Positions 23,502 through 33,830 of a stretch of DNA of 64,000 nt are shown here, one piece after another. The first letter of the stretch is position 1; each line of letters starts with the position of its first letter. This stretch comes from Oenanthe sinensis (taxonomy: Eukaryota > Streptophyta > Magnoliopsida > Apiales > Apiaceae), in contig CM053801.1 of assembly GCA_028671895.1 (NCBI GenBank), positions 40,862,836 through 40,926,835 on the forward strand, written 5' to 3'. The notes under the pieces were generated by a model, which saw nothing but the letters and a program-made list of their open reading frames with translations, made no database searches and had not been told where the DNA came from. The position numbers were made by a program, and so were the translations under genes.

Positions 23502-25700
23502 ATGAGTTCTCAGAAACTTAATAGAATCAAGATTCCTCCATTTAACAGAGAACACTACATACTATAGAAAAAGAAAATGCTCACATTCATCAAGACTGCA
23601 AACTACATGTATCCTGAGATCTTGAAGAATTGACCCTTCATGCATATGACACTAGTTCCTGAAACAACTAGTGGCTCAGAGGTAATACCAGCTACATGGA
23701 TACCAAAAGATCCATCTCAGTACACTGAAACTGAAAGAGAGAAAGTTGTTCTTGACAACAGTCTGATGCTCATATTGACTGACTCTCTAGATATGATCAT
23801 GTATAGCAATGTTGTTAATTGTACCACTTCCAAGCACCTTTGGGAAGCCATAAAACTACTATGTGAAGGCACATTGGAAGTAAAAGAAAACCAAAGACAA
23901 TTGTTGGTCTCACAATATGAAGTTTTTATGTCAAAACCAAATGAAGGCATAACTGAGGTCTTTTAAAGGTTCAATAAACTAATCAATGAATTATAGTTAC
24001 ATGGAAAAGTTTATGAGGCAAAAGAAAAGAACTTGAAGTTTTTGTTGACTCTTCCTGAGCACTTGGAATATAAAATTATTGTTATCAGAGAAGGAAGGGA
24101 ACTAACAAAACTTCCTTCAAAAACTCTGTATGGAATATTGAAGACCTATGAATTAGAGTTTCTTCAGAAGAGATCCATTCAACCAAACATAGGCAAAATA
24201 GAAAATGTCTTTAGTGCCTTGATTGTCAAAGAACCTGTGAAGATGGAAATAGTTGGTACAAGCCAAAAGCTGAAAATTGAAGAGATTATAGAAGAAGATA
24301 AGGAATCTATCAAAGGTAAATATGATGAAGATGAGTTATACACTATTGAGGAGCTTGAGAGCATGGACAACAAATCCTGACTTTTATGGCTAAAAAGTTC
24401 GGAAACTTGAGGTTCAAGAAAAATAAAAGCTTCAAGCCAAAACCAAACTTTAGCACCGCAAGCAAAGGCAAGACTTCTAGAAGCAGTTTCAAAAGAGGCT
24501 ATAAGAATGAAATTGTTGAAAGATAAAAAAAATAAGGTGTTATAACTGTGATGAACTGGGATACTTTACCACTGAGTGTAGAAATCCAAAAGTAATCAAG
24601 AATGACAAAGACTACTTGGAGTTGAAATCCAAGTATGAAGCCCTGTTAAAAAAGCAAACTAGTAGAGCTTACATTGTAGAAGGGAAGTGTTGGGATGACA
24701 CTGATGAGGATGAAGAAGAAGAGTATGGGAACTTGATACGCATGGCCAAATCATATGAAGGAGCATCAACTTTAACAAGTCAAGTACCAATCCTAACCTC
24801 TATTGATATGTTGAACTCTAAATATAAGAAAACTATTAAAGAATTAAGCATTGAGATGTTTAACATACATACCAGCATGACTGTAGCTTATGAAGAAATT
24901 ATTAGATTATTGAAAGTTACTGATGAACTGTTTGTTAAGAATGAACATCTAAAACTATCCTTGGTTAACATGCAATCCATGAAATAAGAGAATGTGTACT
25001 TAAAGATAATATTACTTGCTTAGAACAGATTGAGAAGTTCTTAAGGGATCAAATTACTGAGAATGAACTGAAAATAAAATCTTATCAAAATACAGTTCTA
25101 CAAGAGTTTCATGAGAAACACCAGGAAAATTCTAAGTTTGTAGTTGGATTTGACTATGACACTCTTAAAAAGAAAAAGTCTATGTCAACAAAAGGCAAGA
25201 AAACTGAATTGCCTGGTAATCCTCACATTTTGAAAAATGTTGAAGCTCTAATTTTTAAAAAGGCAACTGTTGAGTTTGATGAAGCAAGTATGGTCATCAA
25301 ACAACAGTTGATTGATGAGGATGAGCTAGAAACTAAGAAGAATGTGCCTTATGTTGATGTAGAAGAACCAATGGTCAAGGCCAAGTTCACACCTGTTAAA
25401 CTTGAAAGAAAGGAACCTGTTCAGATAAATGAAACTGTTTATGCTAAAAAGAAAAAGACAAATAGAAATGATAAAGTACGCATTAACAAACATAACAACT
25501 ATGCACATATTCACAATGCTCCTAGGAAGATTTGTAAAAATTGTGGATCAACAAATCACCTTACTCATGTGTGCAAGAAACCTGTTGTTGATAATGCTGA
25601 ATTTACTTGTGTATATGTTAAACCTTTGATGCATGATAATCAAAAATTCTGTGAAAAATTTGATTGTATGCCATGCAGCCTGAATATGATGAATACTTGA
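23502..25700 (+). pseudogene. copia gag polyprotein, broken
   Basis: The ATG at 23502 starts MSSQKLNRIKIPPFNREHY, and a stop soon follows where a tryptophan-rich segment is usual. Capsid-type (UBN2) sequence follows: KHLWEAIKLLCEG, KFLLTLPEHLEYK, TLYGILKTYELEF. A first zinc knuckle at about 24540-24590 reads CYNCDELGYFTTEC, with the expected histidine changed to tyrosine. A second at about 25528-25575 reads CKNCGSTNHLTHVC and is a complete Cx2Cx4Hx4C. The frame is broken by several stops (for example at 23964, 24378 and 24985), so no complete Gag can be made. Confidence 0.85.
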
Positions 25701-25984
25701 TTTAGGTTAAGGAAACAGTTTTTTGAAGGATGTATCAGTCAAATTTAAACAACAAAACTATTAGGCCTAAATCTGCTAGTCCAATCAAAGGAAGAAAAAA
25801 CTCCATGTCACCTAGAAATGCATCTAGCTCAGGAAACACTAACCAAGCTAGGAATCAAAACCATTAAAAGGAAATTATGCATGATAAAGTGACTAGGACT
25901 GGCAACAAAAAAATGACATTCATATGACTAAGCATAAAGGACCCAACCTAGTTTGGGTTCCAAAGCAAACTTGATATTGTTTTG

Positions 25985-26470
25985 ATTGCAGGGAACAGGT
26001 AAGAGGAAGAAGGTTATGTGGATCTAGGACAGTGAATGTTCAAGGTATATGAATGGTTACAAAGTCCTGCTGTCACAATTCAAGAAAGAGGCTGGCCCAA
26101 TGGTGACCTTTAGAGACAACGACATTAGTTTCACTGTGAGATATGGCAAATTGATTCATGAAAATTTTGTCATTGAAGATATAGCTTTGGTAAATGGTTT
26201 GAAGCACAATTTTTTGAGCATCACTCAATTTTGCAACAAAGACTTGAAGGTGGAGTTTGATAAAGAAATGTGCCTCATATCACATAGAAAAACCAAAAAA
26301 ATTGCTCTATAAGGAGTAAGGAAAGGAAGACTGTTTGTAGCTCACTTGGACTCTACAAACGAAGATAAAATATGTTATTTCTACACCAAAGCTTCTAAAA
26401 GTAAAAGTTGGCTTTAGCACAAGTGACTGTCTCACTTGAACTTCAAAAATCTCAAAGCATCTTGTAATGA
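25985..26470 (+). pseudogene. copia protease and GAG-pre-integrase remnant
   Basis: VMWI-stop-DSECSRYMNGYK at about 26013-26070 corresponds to the copia aspartic protease site, usually W(Y/L)LDSGCSRHMTG; a stop precedes the catalytic aspartate and the glycine is changed to glutamate. An open frame (26049-26312) carries VNGLKHNFLSITQFC, typical of the region after the protease. SWL-stop-HK...LSHLNFKNL near 26405-26455 is the GAG-pre-integrase H(K/R)xLSHLN motif. Homology to copia pol stops at about 26465, where the integrase core should begin. Confidence 0.8.
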
Positions 26471-26599
26471 GTCAAGCACACCACTGGCACTCACGCTGAT
26501 GGTAAGCCTAAACAGATAAATTCTAGGAACACATTACAAGGTGTGCCAGTAAGAGGTATAGGCATTCAGAGGAGATACGGACTCTAGCCATACATTACA

Positions 26600-26938
26600 T
26601 TGTCCAAGTATCTACCTCAAACAGAAGTTAATCTTCTGAATCCCGAAAGTGTGATCTCTTATTCAGATTTATCTGGGCTTGAGAGGCAACTGCTTAACAG
26701 GAATTCTTCGGATGAGTCAAGTAGGGCATTTTACACAAAATTCTCGTCACAGGGTTACGAGGGAAACGTAAACTCTAAATTTCCATTCATTACATTGTCA
26801 ACGACGTTGACCCTCCTGGAAGGAATATTTCCAAATCCTGAAAAGGAATGTCCACCTCCCGTTTACGGAGAAGGTGTGAGGCAACTCCTTGATAGAACAA
26901 GGCAGGATTCCCTAACAGATATTAATATCTTAGGATAA
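26600..26938 (+). CDS. unknown 112-residue open frame in the copia element
   Basis: It lies after the point where copia pol is cut off and before the purine-rich 3' region. The residues include SDLSGLERQLLNRNSSDESSR and PPPVYGEGVRQLLDR; there is no clear membrane segment and no recognised domain. A short repeat-rich tail further on (27160-27250) encodes alternating SESEREKHLSE-like text. It could be part of the optional 3' open frame of SIRE-type elements or a captured sequence. Expression is unlikely. Confidence 0.25.
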   Translation: MSKYLPQTEVNLLNPESVISYSDLSGLERQLLNRNSSDESSRAFYTKFSSQGYEGNVNSKFPFITLSTTLTLLEGIFPNPEKECPPPVYGEGVRQLLDRTRQDSLTDINILG

Positions 26939-27429
26939 CCCATCTCAAAGATGTGAGGCTCCACTAGACAGTGATTTAGCAAAAGCTATTGAGTTTGGTG
27001 CTGAGACAGTACTTATGCATGATAGATCAAGAACACCTCAATGAGGCAATTCTCCACTTGATAGTGATTCAGTTCATTCTGCTGAATCAGGTGTTGGGAA
27101 TATATGAATTGACAGATTTCACTTGCAGGTACATAATGCTATATTTGGAATGCAGAGTGAAAGTGAGAGAGAGAAACACTTGAGTGAAAGTGAGGGAGAG
27201 ATACACTTGAGTGAGAGATAGGAAGAGAACGAGTGAAACACTTCAAAGTGCTCGACACTTTAGTGTAAACACCAACAGAACGTAGTAGAAGTGAGGAAAC
27301 CATAGACCAAACACTTACCCTTGCTACATGCTACTTCTGAAAGAAAAGCTACTATATTTTCCCAATCAATGACAAACGAGAACCTTCCTTGGAAGACAAA
27401 CCATTCAAAAGATGGACCATTGGAGGATT

Positions 27430-28095
27430 CCTCAACTAGGGGGGGAATTTAGTAAGAAAAAGAGAAAAAGGAGAAGTTAATAAAGTCTTATCTTCGTATC
27501 CTTAGGAGAAGTTAATATCCTTAGGGGGGGATTTTAGACAAGAAAAAGAAGAAAATCTTATCTTCTGATCTTTAGGGGAAACAATAGAATTTGAGAGAAT
27601 CAAGAAATTGTATCATATACTTGAAAGGAGTTGTCAGTAGAGGATTCATCATCCAAGTAGGAAGTATATAAAAGAATTCATATTTCCATTGATCATCTAA
27701 AGGGAGAAGAGAAAAGAAAAAGAATCACATTCTTAGGGGGGGGAACATTATTTGAGATATGTTCTATATTCTATTGAAGATGTTCCCAGGAATTTTAATT
27801 CTTATGAAGCTCTGTTCATGATAAGTTCTTTAAGTTCAAACTATGAAGGATTTTGAAGCATAGAAAGCTCAAACAGACATAAATGAAGATGATACTACTT
27901 GAATATCAGTTCAGTGCTAGAGGAACAAACATCTTTCGTTTCAGTTACTCAAGAATTCTGCAAATACAGTATCTGATCCAGAAAAATCAGTTACATTATT
28001 TACAAGTCCTGGACCATTACTTTTTCTAGTTATTAGTTGAGTTATCCTCTCGATGGGATTTGTTTGCTAAGTTTAACAATCAAATAGGGGGAGAT
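27430..28095 (+). other. copia 3' non-coding region with repeated G-runs and polypurine tract
   Basis: The region is purine-rich, with G-runs (AGGGGGG or similar) at about 27440, 27525 and 27737, and ends in the polypurine tract AGGGGGAGA at 28086-28094, directly before the 3' LTR. Phrases such as TCTTATCTTC and CTTAGG recur beside the G-runs, suggesting local duplication. Confidence 0.75.
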
Positions 28096-29793
28096 TGTTG
28101 GTGAGATTACGAAGCTGTATGAATAGTAATCGTGATAACTCAATACTAGAACAGGACAGGTAAATAATACTACGTCTACACAGAAATCAGGAAGAAATGA
28201 AGACAAGGCAGATATAGTGAATCAAGACATTAGAAAAAGTTTTGAAGTCTACTACAGGTCATTGAAAGAAGTTCATTAATATGTTCATGCCTCAGTGAAG
28301 AATAATGATTGAAGACCTTCAGGGTTTCAGAAGTGTTGAAGATTCAGTATAGAAGTGTCACTAGAAGATTTCAGTGTAAAGGCATTGATTGAAGATAGAC
28401 AGTGTTCGAAGCATAGGAATCTAGTCAAGGTAAAGAAAAAGGTTAAAGAAGACAACTGCAGTCTTGGAGTTATACTCACTGAAAGAAGTTCATTTGTATG
28501 TTCAAGCGTTAGTGAAGAACAGAGAACGAAGTATTCAAGATTGTGGTAGTAATGAAGACGTTGTCTAAGTACTAAAAAAGATTTCAGTGAAATTACTATG
28601 TTTATTGACAGTCAGTGTTCGAAGCAATGAAGTTGCTGCAAACATAACAATGCAAGTAAAACAATAATACGAAGATCTGGATCAAAGTTAGTCATCTGTG
28701 AACCAGACCAGTTGCACTAGGCGTCAGCAGCTTGTGAAAGGAATCTGAGTATTAACTAAAGAAGAATTGTTAAGTTGAAGATCGTACTTGGAAAGAACGG
28801 TTACTTATTAAGGTACGAAAAGTGATTTGTAGAGGTTACAGCTAAACAGCTCAAAGGGTGTAGGGTGCAAAGTGTCACAACCTTGGTACGAAAAGTGAGA
28901 GTTTCTGAACTACAATCGAAGAACAAAAATAGCTCAGGGTACAGGGTGTAATGTGACAAGACTTTGGTATAAGAAATGGAAGTTGGGGAACTTCAATCAA
29001 GGAATGAATAGAGAGTCAAAGTGCAGTGGCTAAATCGCAATTTGACTATGAAAATCAAGTGCATCAGGCGCCACAACAAGTTGCACCACTTTCCCTTCAA
29101 TTATTCAAACCACAAGTTGCGCCTCCCCTGTGTGTTAGGTGTATTGGCGCCACTAAAATTATTAGGCGCCACTTACTCTTCAAGCGCAACTTAGCCACTG
29201 AGCCAATCAAATCATAGCAGCTTACTTTATTTGATTTAAAAGTCTACACCAATTAAAAAGAAGAGAGTCGTCTTCTCCAACAACAAAAATAAGTAGAGAG
29301 CAGCCATGGTCGGGGCAAGAAGGAATAATTTATACACACACATGCCTTGCTCCTGGTCAGATATTAGGATCCGGTTCTTTAACGAAAAATGCTCAGGGCT
29401 CCTAGATATCTCTCCCTACGGACTCAGTTTTTTCCTTGTACTAATTAGATATATTTGTATAGGAATTGTGCCTAATATTTTTGTGTTATTAGCAAAGAAC
29501 TAATTTGTTCTTTGGAAACCAGTTATATTTTTAACTGGGTGTAGCACCCCTCTGGGTTTATATATGAAAGATATATTCCTGGAAACTTGTCTCCATAATT
29601 TACTTGCTAATTTTCTTGAACCTAATTGATTTATCCAGACACACAGAAAATTAGTAGACAGCTCACCTAAACACTACAAATGACCAAACCCACCCTCAAG
29701 CAATAATTTATTTATCTGCAAATTCTGAAAAGAATTTAAATTATTATGAGTATCGTATTCAACCCCCCTTCTACGATACTTCGGGACCCAACA
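28096..29793 (+). repeat. copia 3' LTR, different family from the 5' LTR
   Basis: It starts TGTTGGTGAG right after the polypurine tract and ends GGGACCCAACA (TGTTGG/CCAACA ends); length is 1,698 bp. It contains internal duplications: GAAAGAAGTTCATT at about 28265 and 28480, three degenerate copies of a GGTACGAAAAGTG...GGGTGTA block (about 28810-28980), and three GGCGCCA sites at about 29068-29172. The sequence GCTCCTGGTCAG at 29350 and onward and the T-rich promoter-like text near 29540 are consistent with a transcript region. No similarity to 22173-23451 is visible. Confidence 0.8.
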
Positions 29794-29799
29794 CGACAA

Positions 29800-30245
29800 C
29801 TACATAAAAACATCTGTCTTTCATGATGAAGTTGAAACTTCAACAACATGTTACGACTTATTAACACATGAAAACATCAAAGAAGAACATGTACATGATT
29901 TGGACACCGTCGACAAGATACGTGACATGACCAGAATACGAATGACATATTATCAACAAAAAGTATCAAATAGTTACAACAGAAATTTACATTTCAAAAA
30001 CTTTCTAGAAGAGGATCTTGTCATGAGAAATGTCTTCTCAAATACTGTTGACATCAACACATGCACGTTCGCCATTACGTGAGAAAAACCATACCAAATT
30101 GACGACATCACTGGACCAGGGGCAAGTTCCCTATTACATGGTGAAGACTGTACTTTGTAGACATAATTGTTGGTCAAGGGGCATACAAGCTAGCTCCACT
30201 GTACGGTATGCAAATAATCAAAGAGTTAGAACACACTTCATATCA
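29800..30245 (+). pseudogene. Tat-type Ty3/gypsy integrase C-terminal fragment
   Basis: Coding-like text runs FHDEVETSTTCYDLLT, then HDLDTVDKIRDMTRIRM, YYQQKVSNSYNRN, FLEEDLVMRNVF and, after a stop, EKPYQIDDITGPGA and VGQGAYKLAPLYG. This is the end of Tat-clade gypsy integrase (xLDxxxxxRDxAxIRMxxYQQ, FxxGDLVLRKV, WEGPYxIxxVxGxGAYxL). Stops interrupt it. It begins immediately after the copia 3' LTR; no left part of this integrase appears on the other side of the copia element. Confidence 0.8.
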
Positions 30246-30529
30246 CAAGTAAGCACTTCTTTTAAGCTTACTTCTTTAAGTGTTTTAATTTACACTAAGT
30301 TGTTATGACAATATGTGTGTTGTTGGGATGACTTGTTTTATTTATTTTGGTTTGACATCTGAATAATGGTTTAGTACTTTTATTTCCTCGAGTAATACAT
30401 GTGATGCCTTATATGTACATGTGTGCCTAACTTGTATATAACCTATTTGGTTTGTCTATACAATAGTAAAACATGCACCTTGTTTCTTGTTATTTACGCT
30501 ATCTACTTACCATGTCTTTGATGTTTAGG

Positions 30530-31186
30530 TTGTGTTTTAATTAGAAAATATACCACAAATTTTACGATAAACAATGCATTGACGTTTAACGATAAAAACA
30601 ATAGCTAGGGGCATAGTATCCCGATACTATTGACAAATGGGCTGATCATCCACGATGAATGATGATATGAGGCAACACCTCTGGCATATATATATATATA
30701 TAATAAAAATAACAAGGATGAACGTCTTATGGCAACGAACTTTGTTATTACACCACAAAAAAATTACGATAAGTTAAGTTTGTTTCAAGAAGGGAAGGCT
30801 TTTTAGCAACTTAAACGTTGTGCATGCACCTACGAATATATAATTAACGAATGACGATTTACACAACGTGAGCTACGTATGAAGAATATGCATTATAAAT
30901 TACGTGTATGTCATATATTATGTCTGACACACAATTTATGATTAACTTTATACATGTGACATATACCACAAGTGACATACATATACTACACATACGACAT
31001 GTACTATGTACATTATGACAAATGTCATAACTATGTTGCCTACGATTCATATTATAAATACCTTACTAACGATGTGTGTCAACTATTAACACATACTTTT
31101 GACGCCTATGACTACAATTTATATTTTCAACTTGACATATTCATTATGAACAAAGTTTCGACATCATACCATATATCTGTTACATG
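30530..31186. other. low-complexity stretch rich in TGACATA and ACGATA-like words
   Basis: No coding frame is convincing. Words such as GTGACATA, TACGACATG, GATTAACG and AACGATA recur at short irregular distances, giving both strands similar tyrosine/histidine-rich pseudo-peptides. It lies between two Tat-type pol fragments and may be the non-coding spacer of such an element. A short AT repeat lies at about 30688-30702. Confidence 0.5.
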
Positions 31187-31480
31187 AAGAGGACTAGAAG
31201 CTAGTCCAGAGCAAATCAAATTTATTTCAAAGTTGTTGTCTCCTATTTCTATCAACGATATTTATAAATTAACTCGACACATGGCTGCTTTGAACAAATT
31301 CATCTCTTGGTCCTCTAACAACTGCAGACTTTTTAACGACGTGTTAAGGAAGAACAATGGGTTTCACTGGAAGTAACAACACGAAAAGATTTCTATTAAA
31401 ATAAAGCAATACTTGGCAGCTACATCCCTATGATCCAAGTCGACACTTGAGCAAACTCTATTTCTCAACCTGACAACAAC
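31187..31480 (+). pseudogene. Tat-type gypsy reverse transcriptase/RNase H fragment
   Basis: The translation RGLEASPEQIKFISKLLSP, then INDIYKLTRHMAALNKFIS and SSNNCRLFNDVLRK, is the connection region between reverse transcriptase and RNase H in Tat/Ogre-type gypsy elements (RGIEANPDKI..., VQKLTGRxAALNRFISRS, FFxxLKK). After a stop, LFLNLTTTEHTVFGVVVRQ fits the start of RNase H (LYLAVSxxAVSxVLVRE). It lies downstream of the integrase piece, the reverse of normal pol order. Confidence 0.8.
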
Positions 31481-31489
31481 AGAACATAC

Positions 31490-32080
31490 GGTGTTTGGCG
31501 TCGTGGTCAGGCAAAAAATAAATCTACAAATCTAGAGTCAAAGTATTTAAAGAACTTAGACCAAATCAATCGAAGAACGTGTAAGGACAAATTATTCTTT
31601 GGAGATGGCGCTACGAAGATCAGAATTGGCATGGACGTGAAATGAAGAGAATTTCATTGGTCGTTGGAAATTCCCAATAAAATTTTGAACAATATACATT
31701 GAAGATAAAGGGGGACTAACTTCTATCAATTCTCTCTATGCATTCTGCACCCATATACATCCGACAAGTAGATACATACAGCCGACGAGTACAAACTGCA
31801 CTGGTCATATAAGTTGTTGTCTACTTGTATTTTGTTTTCTATCACTTGTAAACATATCTAGTGGATCAATTTTGGTTGGGGAGAGTTCCACCCGCAGTTT
31901 TTACCTCTCAACGGGGGGTTTTCGTGTCACCGATTGCTTCTGTTTTGTCTCCTTTTTATTCTTGTTCTTTGTCACTTTAGTTGAATTCATCATCAAAACA
32001 ATTATACAGACATAGCTATTAATCCTATAAAATTTGGCTAAAACACATAAGCCGAGTCCATAAAATCAATAACCTTACAT
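31490..32080 (+). other. retrotransposon 3' remnant with LTR-like text
   Basis: An AAAGGGGGAC purine tract at about 31700 could be a polypurine tract. Downstream, GGTTGGGGAGAG, CCGCAGTTTTTACCTC and CAACGGGGGGTTTTC (31875-31925) resemble transcript-end regions of plant LTRs. LTR borders and target duplications could not be found. Confidence 0.45.
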
Positions 32081-33531
32081 GTATCATCATTTATAATTTT
32101 TTTATTAGTAGTGTCTTTCAAATATCACAATATCCATTTCACTCATTGTCAATGTCCTTTAAATATCTGGACGGGTACACCCCATTGCTTAATTAAACCG
32201 TCAACTGCACTAGTTTAAGGAACACTTCATAAATCATAGCCACCTTAATTATTAGGAGACACCATAATTATCTTTTTCATTTCAAATCGGATATTTCAGC
32301 TAGTAAATCATTATTGTGCCCGTGGATTACCACGTGAATCATGGTATAGATATAATAAGCCCTCCATTAAGAAACATTTAGGAGATATAATTAGTATTTG
32401 TATCTCCACTAATTACTTTTCTTATTTTTCTTTGAAAAGAAGCTAGCATATGTAACAATTGCAATCGCACAAGAAGGATTTGTCTCCTCTTGAGCAAACC
32501 TAGCTAGTATATTAAATTAAATAATAGGTGGACTATTGATAAATTCTGGTTGCAACTATATATATATATATATATATTTAACTGTTAATTGTTACTTACA
32601 TATAGTCCACGGAGGAAATGGAGTAGATAATTATGAGATGTCATTAAACTACCGACATACCTTCAATTGAAAATGCATTAGAAGGGTGAATGGATGATTT
32701 AGATTAATTAATTATATCGAATTTTAAAATTAAGTAATAACTAATTTTTCTCAATAACTAATATTATACCAGTATTACACACACAATTATTAAATATTTA
32801 TTATTTTATATAATATAAATATGTATCATATTGTTAATCACCGTAATTAGTTGCTATATACAGTAAAATAAAATTATATCTATATTCTAGTTGGTGTTAT
32901 GAACTGATATTATTTAGTAGTATATAAATAAATTATTTTTAAAATTTTATCTATGACAATTTTTAAAATAATTATTTTAACTTTTTTGTTTATACAATAT
33001 AAAATCTTATAATATAAATAGTAAGAAAAAACCTCCTCAAAACTGCTTATATAATTTCTAAATGAAAATAATTGAGTTCTATTATTTATTAACTCGCTAA
33101 ATCTTGTGGATTTGATTTAGATGTAATAAATTTTCCTTTTAAATAATTTGTATCATTTCATCTTTTAATTTGTTTTTTTATTTGTTTTTGGACAAATACA
33201 TGGGAACTTTTTCCCACTTTGTTTCAAAATCCCTAATTCTGGGCCGGCCTTGTGAATAAACAATACAAGCCGGGGTACCATCATTTTGCTGCAATTTTAA
33301 GAAATAATTTAGAAATTAAAAAAATTAAGTCAATTATTAAAAGTTAAACTATTAAAAGAAACAAATTTTAATTAATAATAAGAAAAGGACATGTCACAAC
33401 AATAGTTGGAAGGCTTTAATTATGCTATCAATTAAGAAAAAAATACTCTGCAAGTTTTAATTTTAAAAGTTTGATTAATGATTTTGCAAGTTAAAATGGG
33501 AGAAAAATAAATTTTACATCATGAGAGCTTA
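32081..33531. other. AT-rich intergenic DNA
   Basis: No gene, RNA or complete transposon was recognised. It contains a TA microsatellite at about 32558-32577 and long A/T-rich runs. Confidence 0.6.
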
Positions 33532-33827
33532 TGTTGTATTTGGCTGGGATGAATGAATTTGAAAATATAATAAGATTTGAACTAAATTATAAGTGAGTTT
33601 TAAAATTTTCATTAATTCCCTCATTTCATTCCTAACAACCTAAATTAGAACTCAAATCTCCTCATTTAAGATGGAATGCATCATTCTCCTTCATATATAT
33701 TTTCTTCTTCTCAATTCTATCAAAGAAATTTTCAACATAGCCATTTCTTTTCAAATCTTCCCTCATGTTTCTATAAATTTCCTTTATTTTTTCTCATTCA
33801 TTTCCATCTTCCCAACCAAACACAACA
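33532..33827. mobile_element. Tourist-like (PIF/Harbinger) MITE with TTA duplication
   Basis: The ends are TGTTGTATTTGGCTGGGA and, reverse-complemented from the right, TGTTGTGTTTGGTTGGGA: 18-bp inverted repeats with two mismatches. Both sides carry TTA (33529-33531, 33828-33830), the duplication made by PIF/Harbinger transposases. The 296-bp interior is non-coding and T/C-rich on the + strand in its right half. Confidence 0.85.
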
Positions 33828-33830
33828 TTA

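Larger units (their letters stand above)
22173..29793 (+). mobile_element. Ty1/copia element with two unrelated LTRs (chimeric), defective
   Basis: Order on the + strand: LTR (22173-23451), primer-binding site (23454), gag with two zinc knuckles, protease remnant, GAG-pre-integrase remnant, then a purine-rich 3' region, polypurine tract (28087-28094) and a second LTR (28096-29793). The integrase core, reverse transcriptase and RNase H are missing. The two LTRs share neither sequence nor length, and the outer flanks (TCGGT and CGACA) do not match. It is therefore a joint between two elements, not one insertion. The long LTRs, the large gag and a 3' region after pol resemble the SIRE/Maximus group. 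Confidence 0.7.

Noticed and set aside
32558..32577. TA run as a possible origin or regulatory site
   Set aside because: Simple (TA)n microsatellites of this size are common in AT-rich plant DNA; nothing else supports a function.
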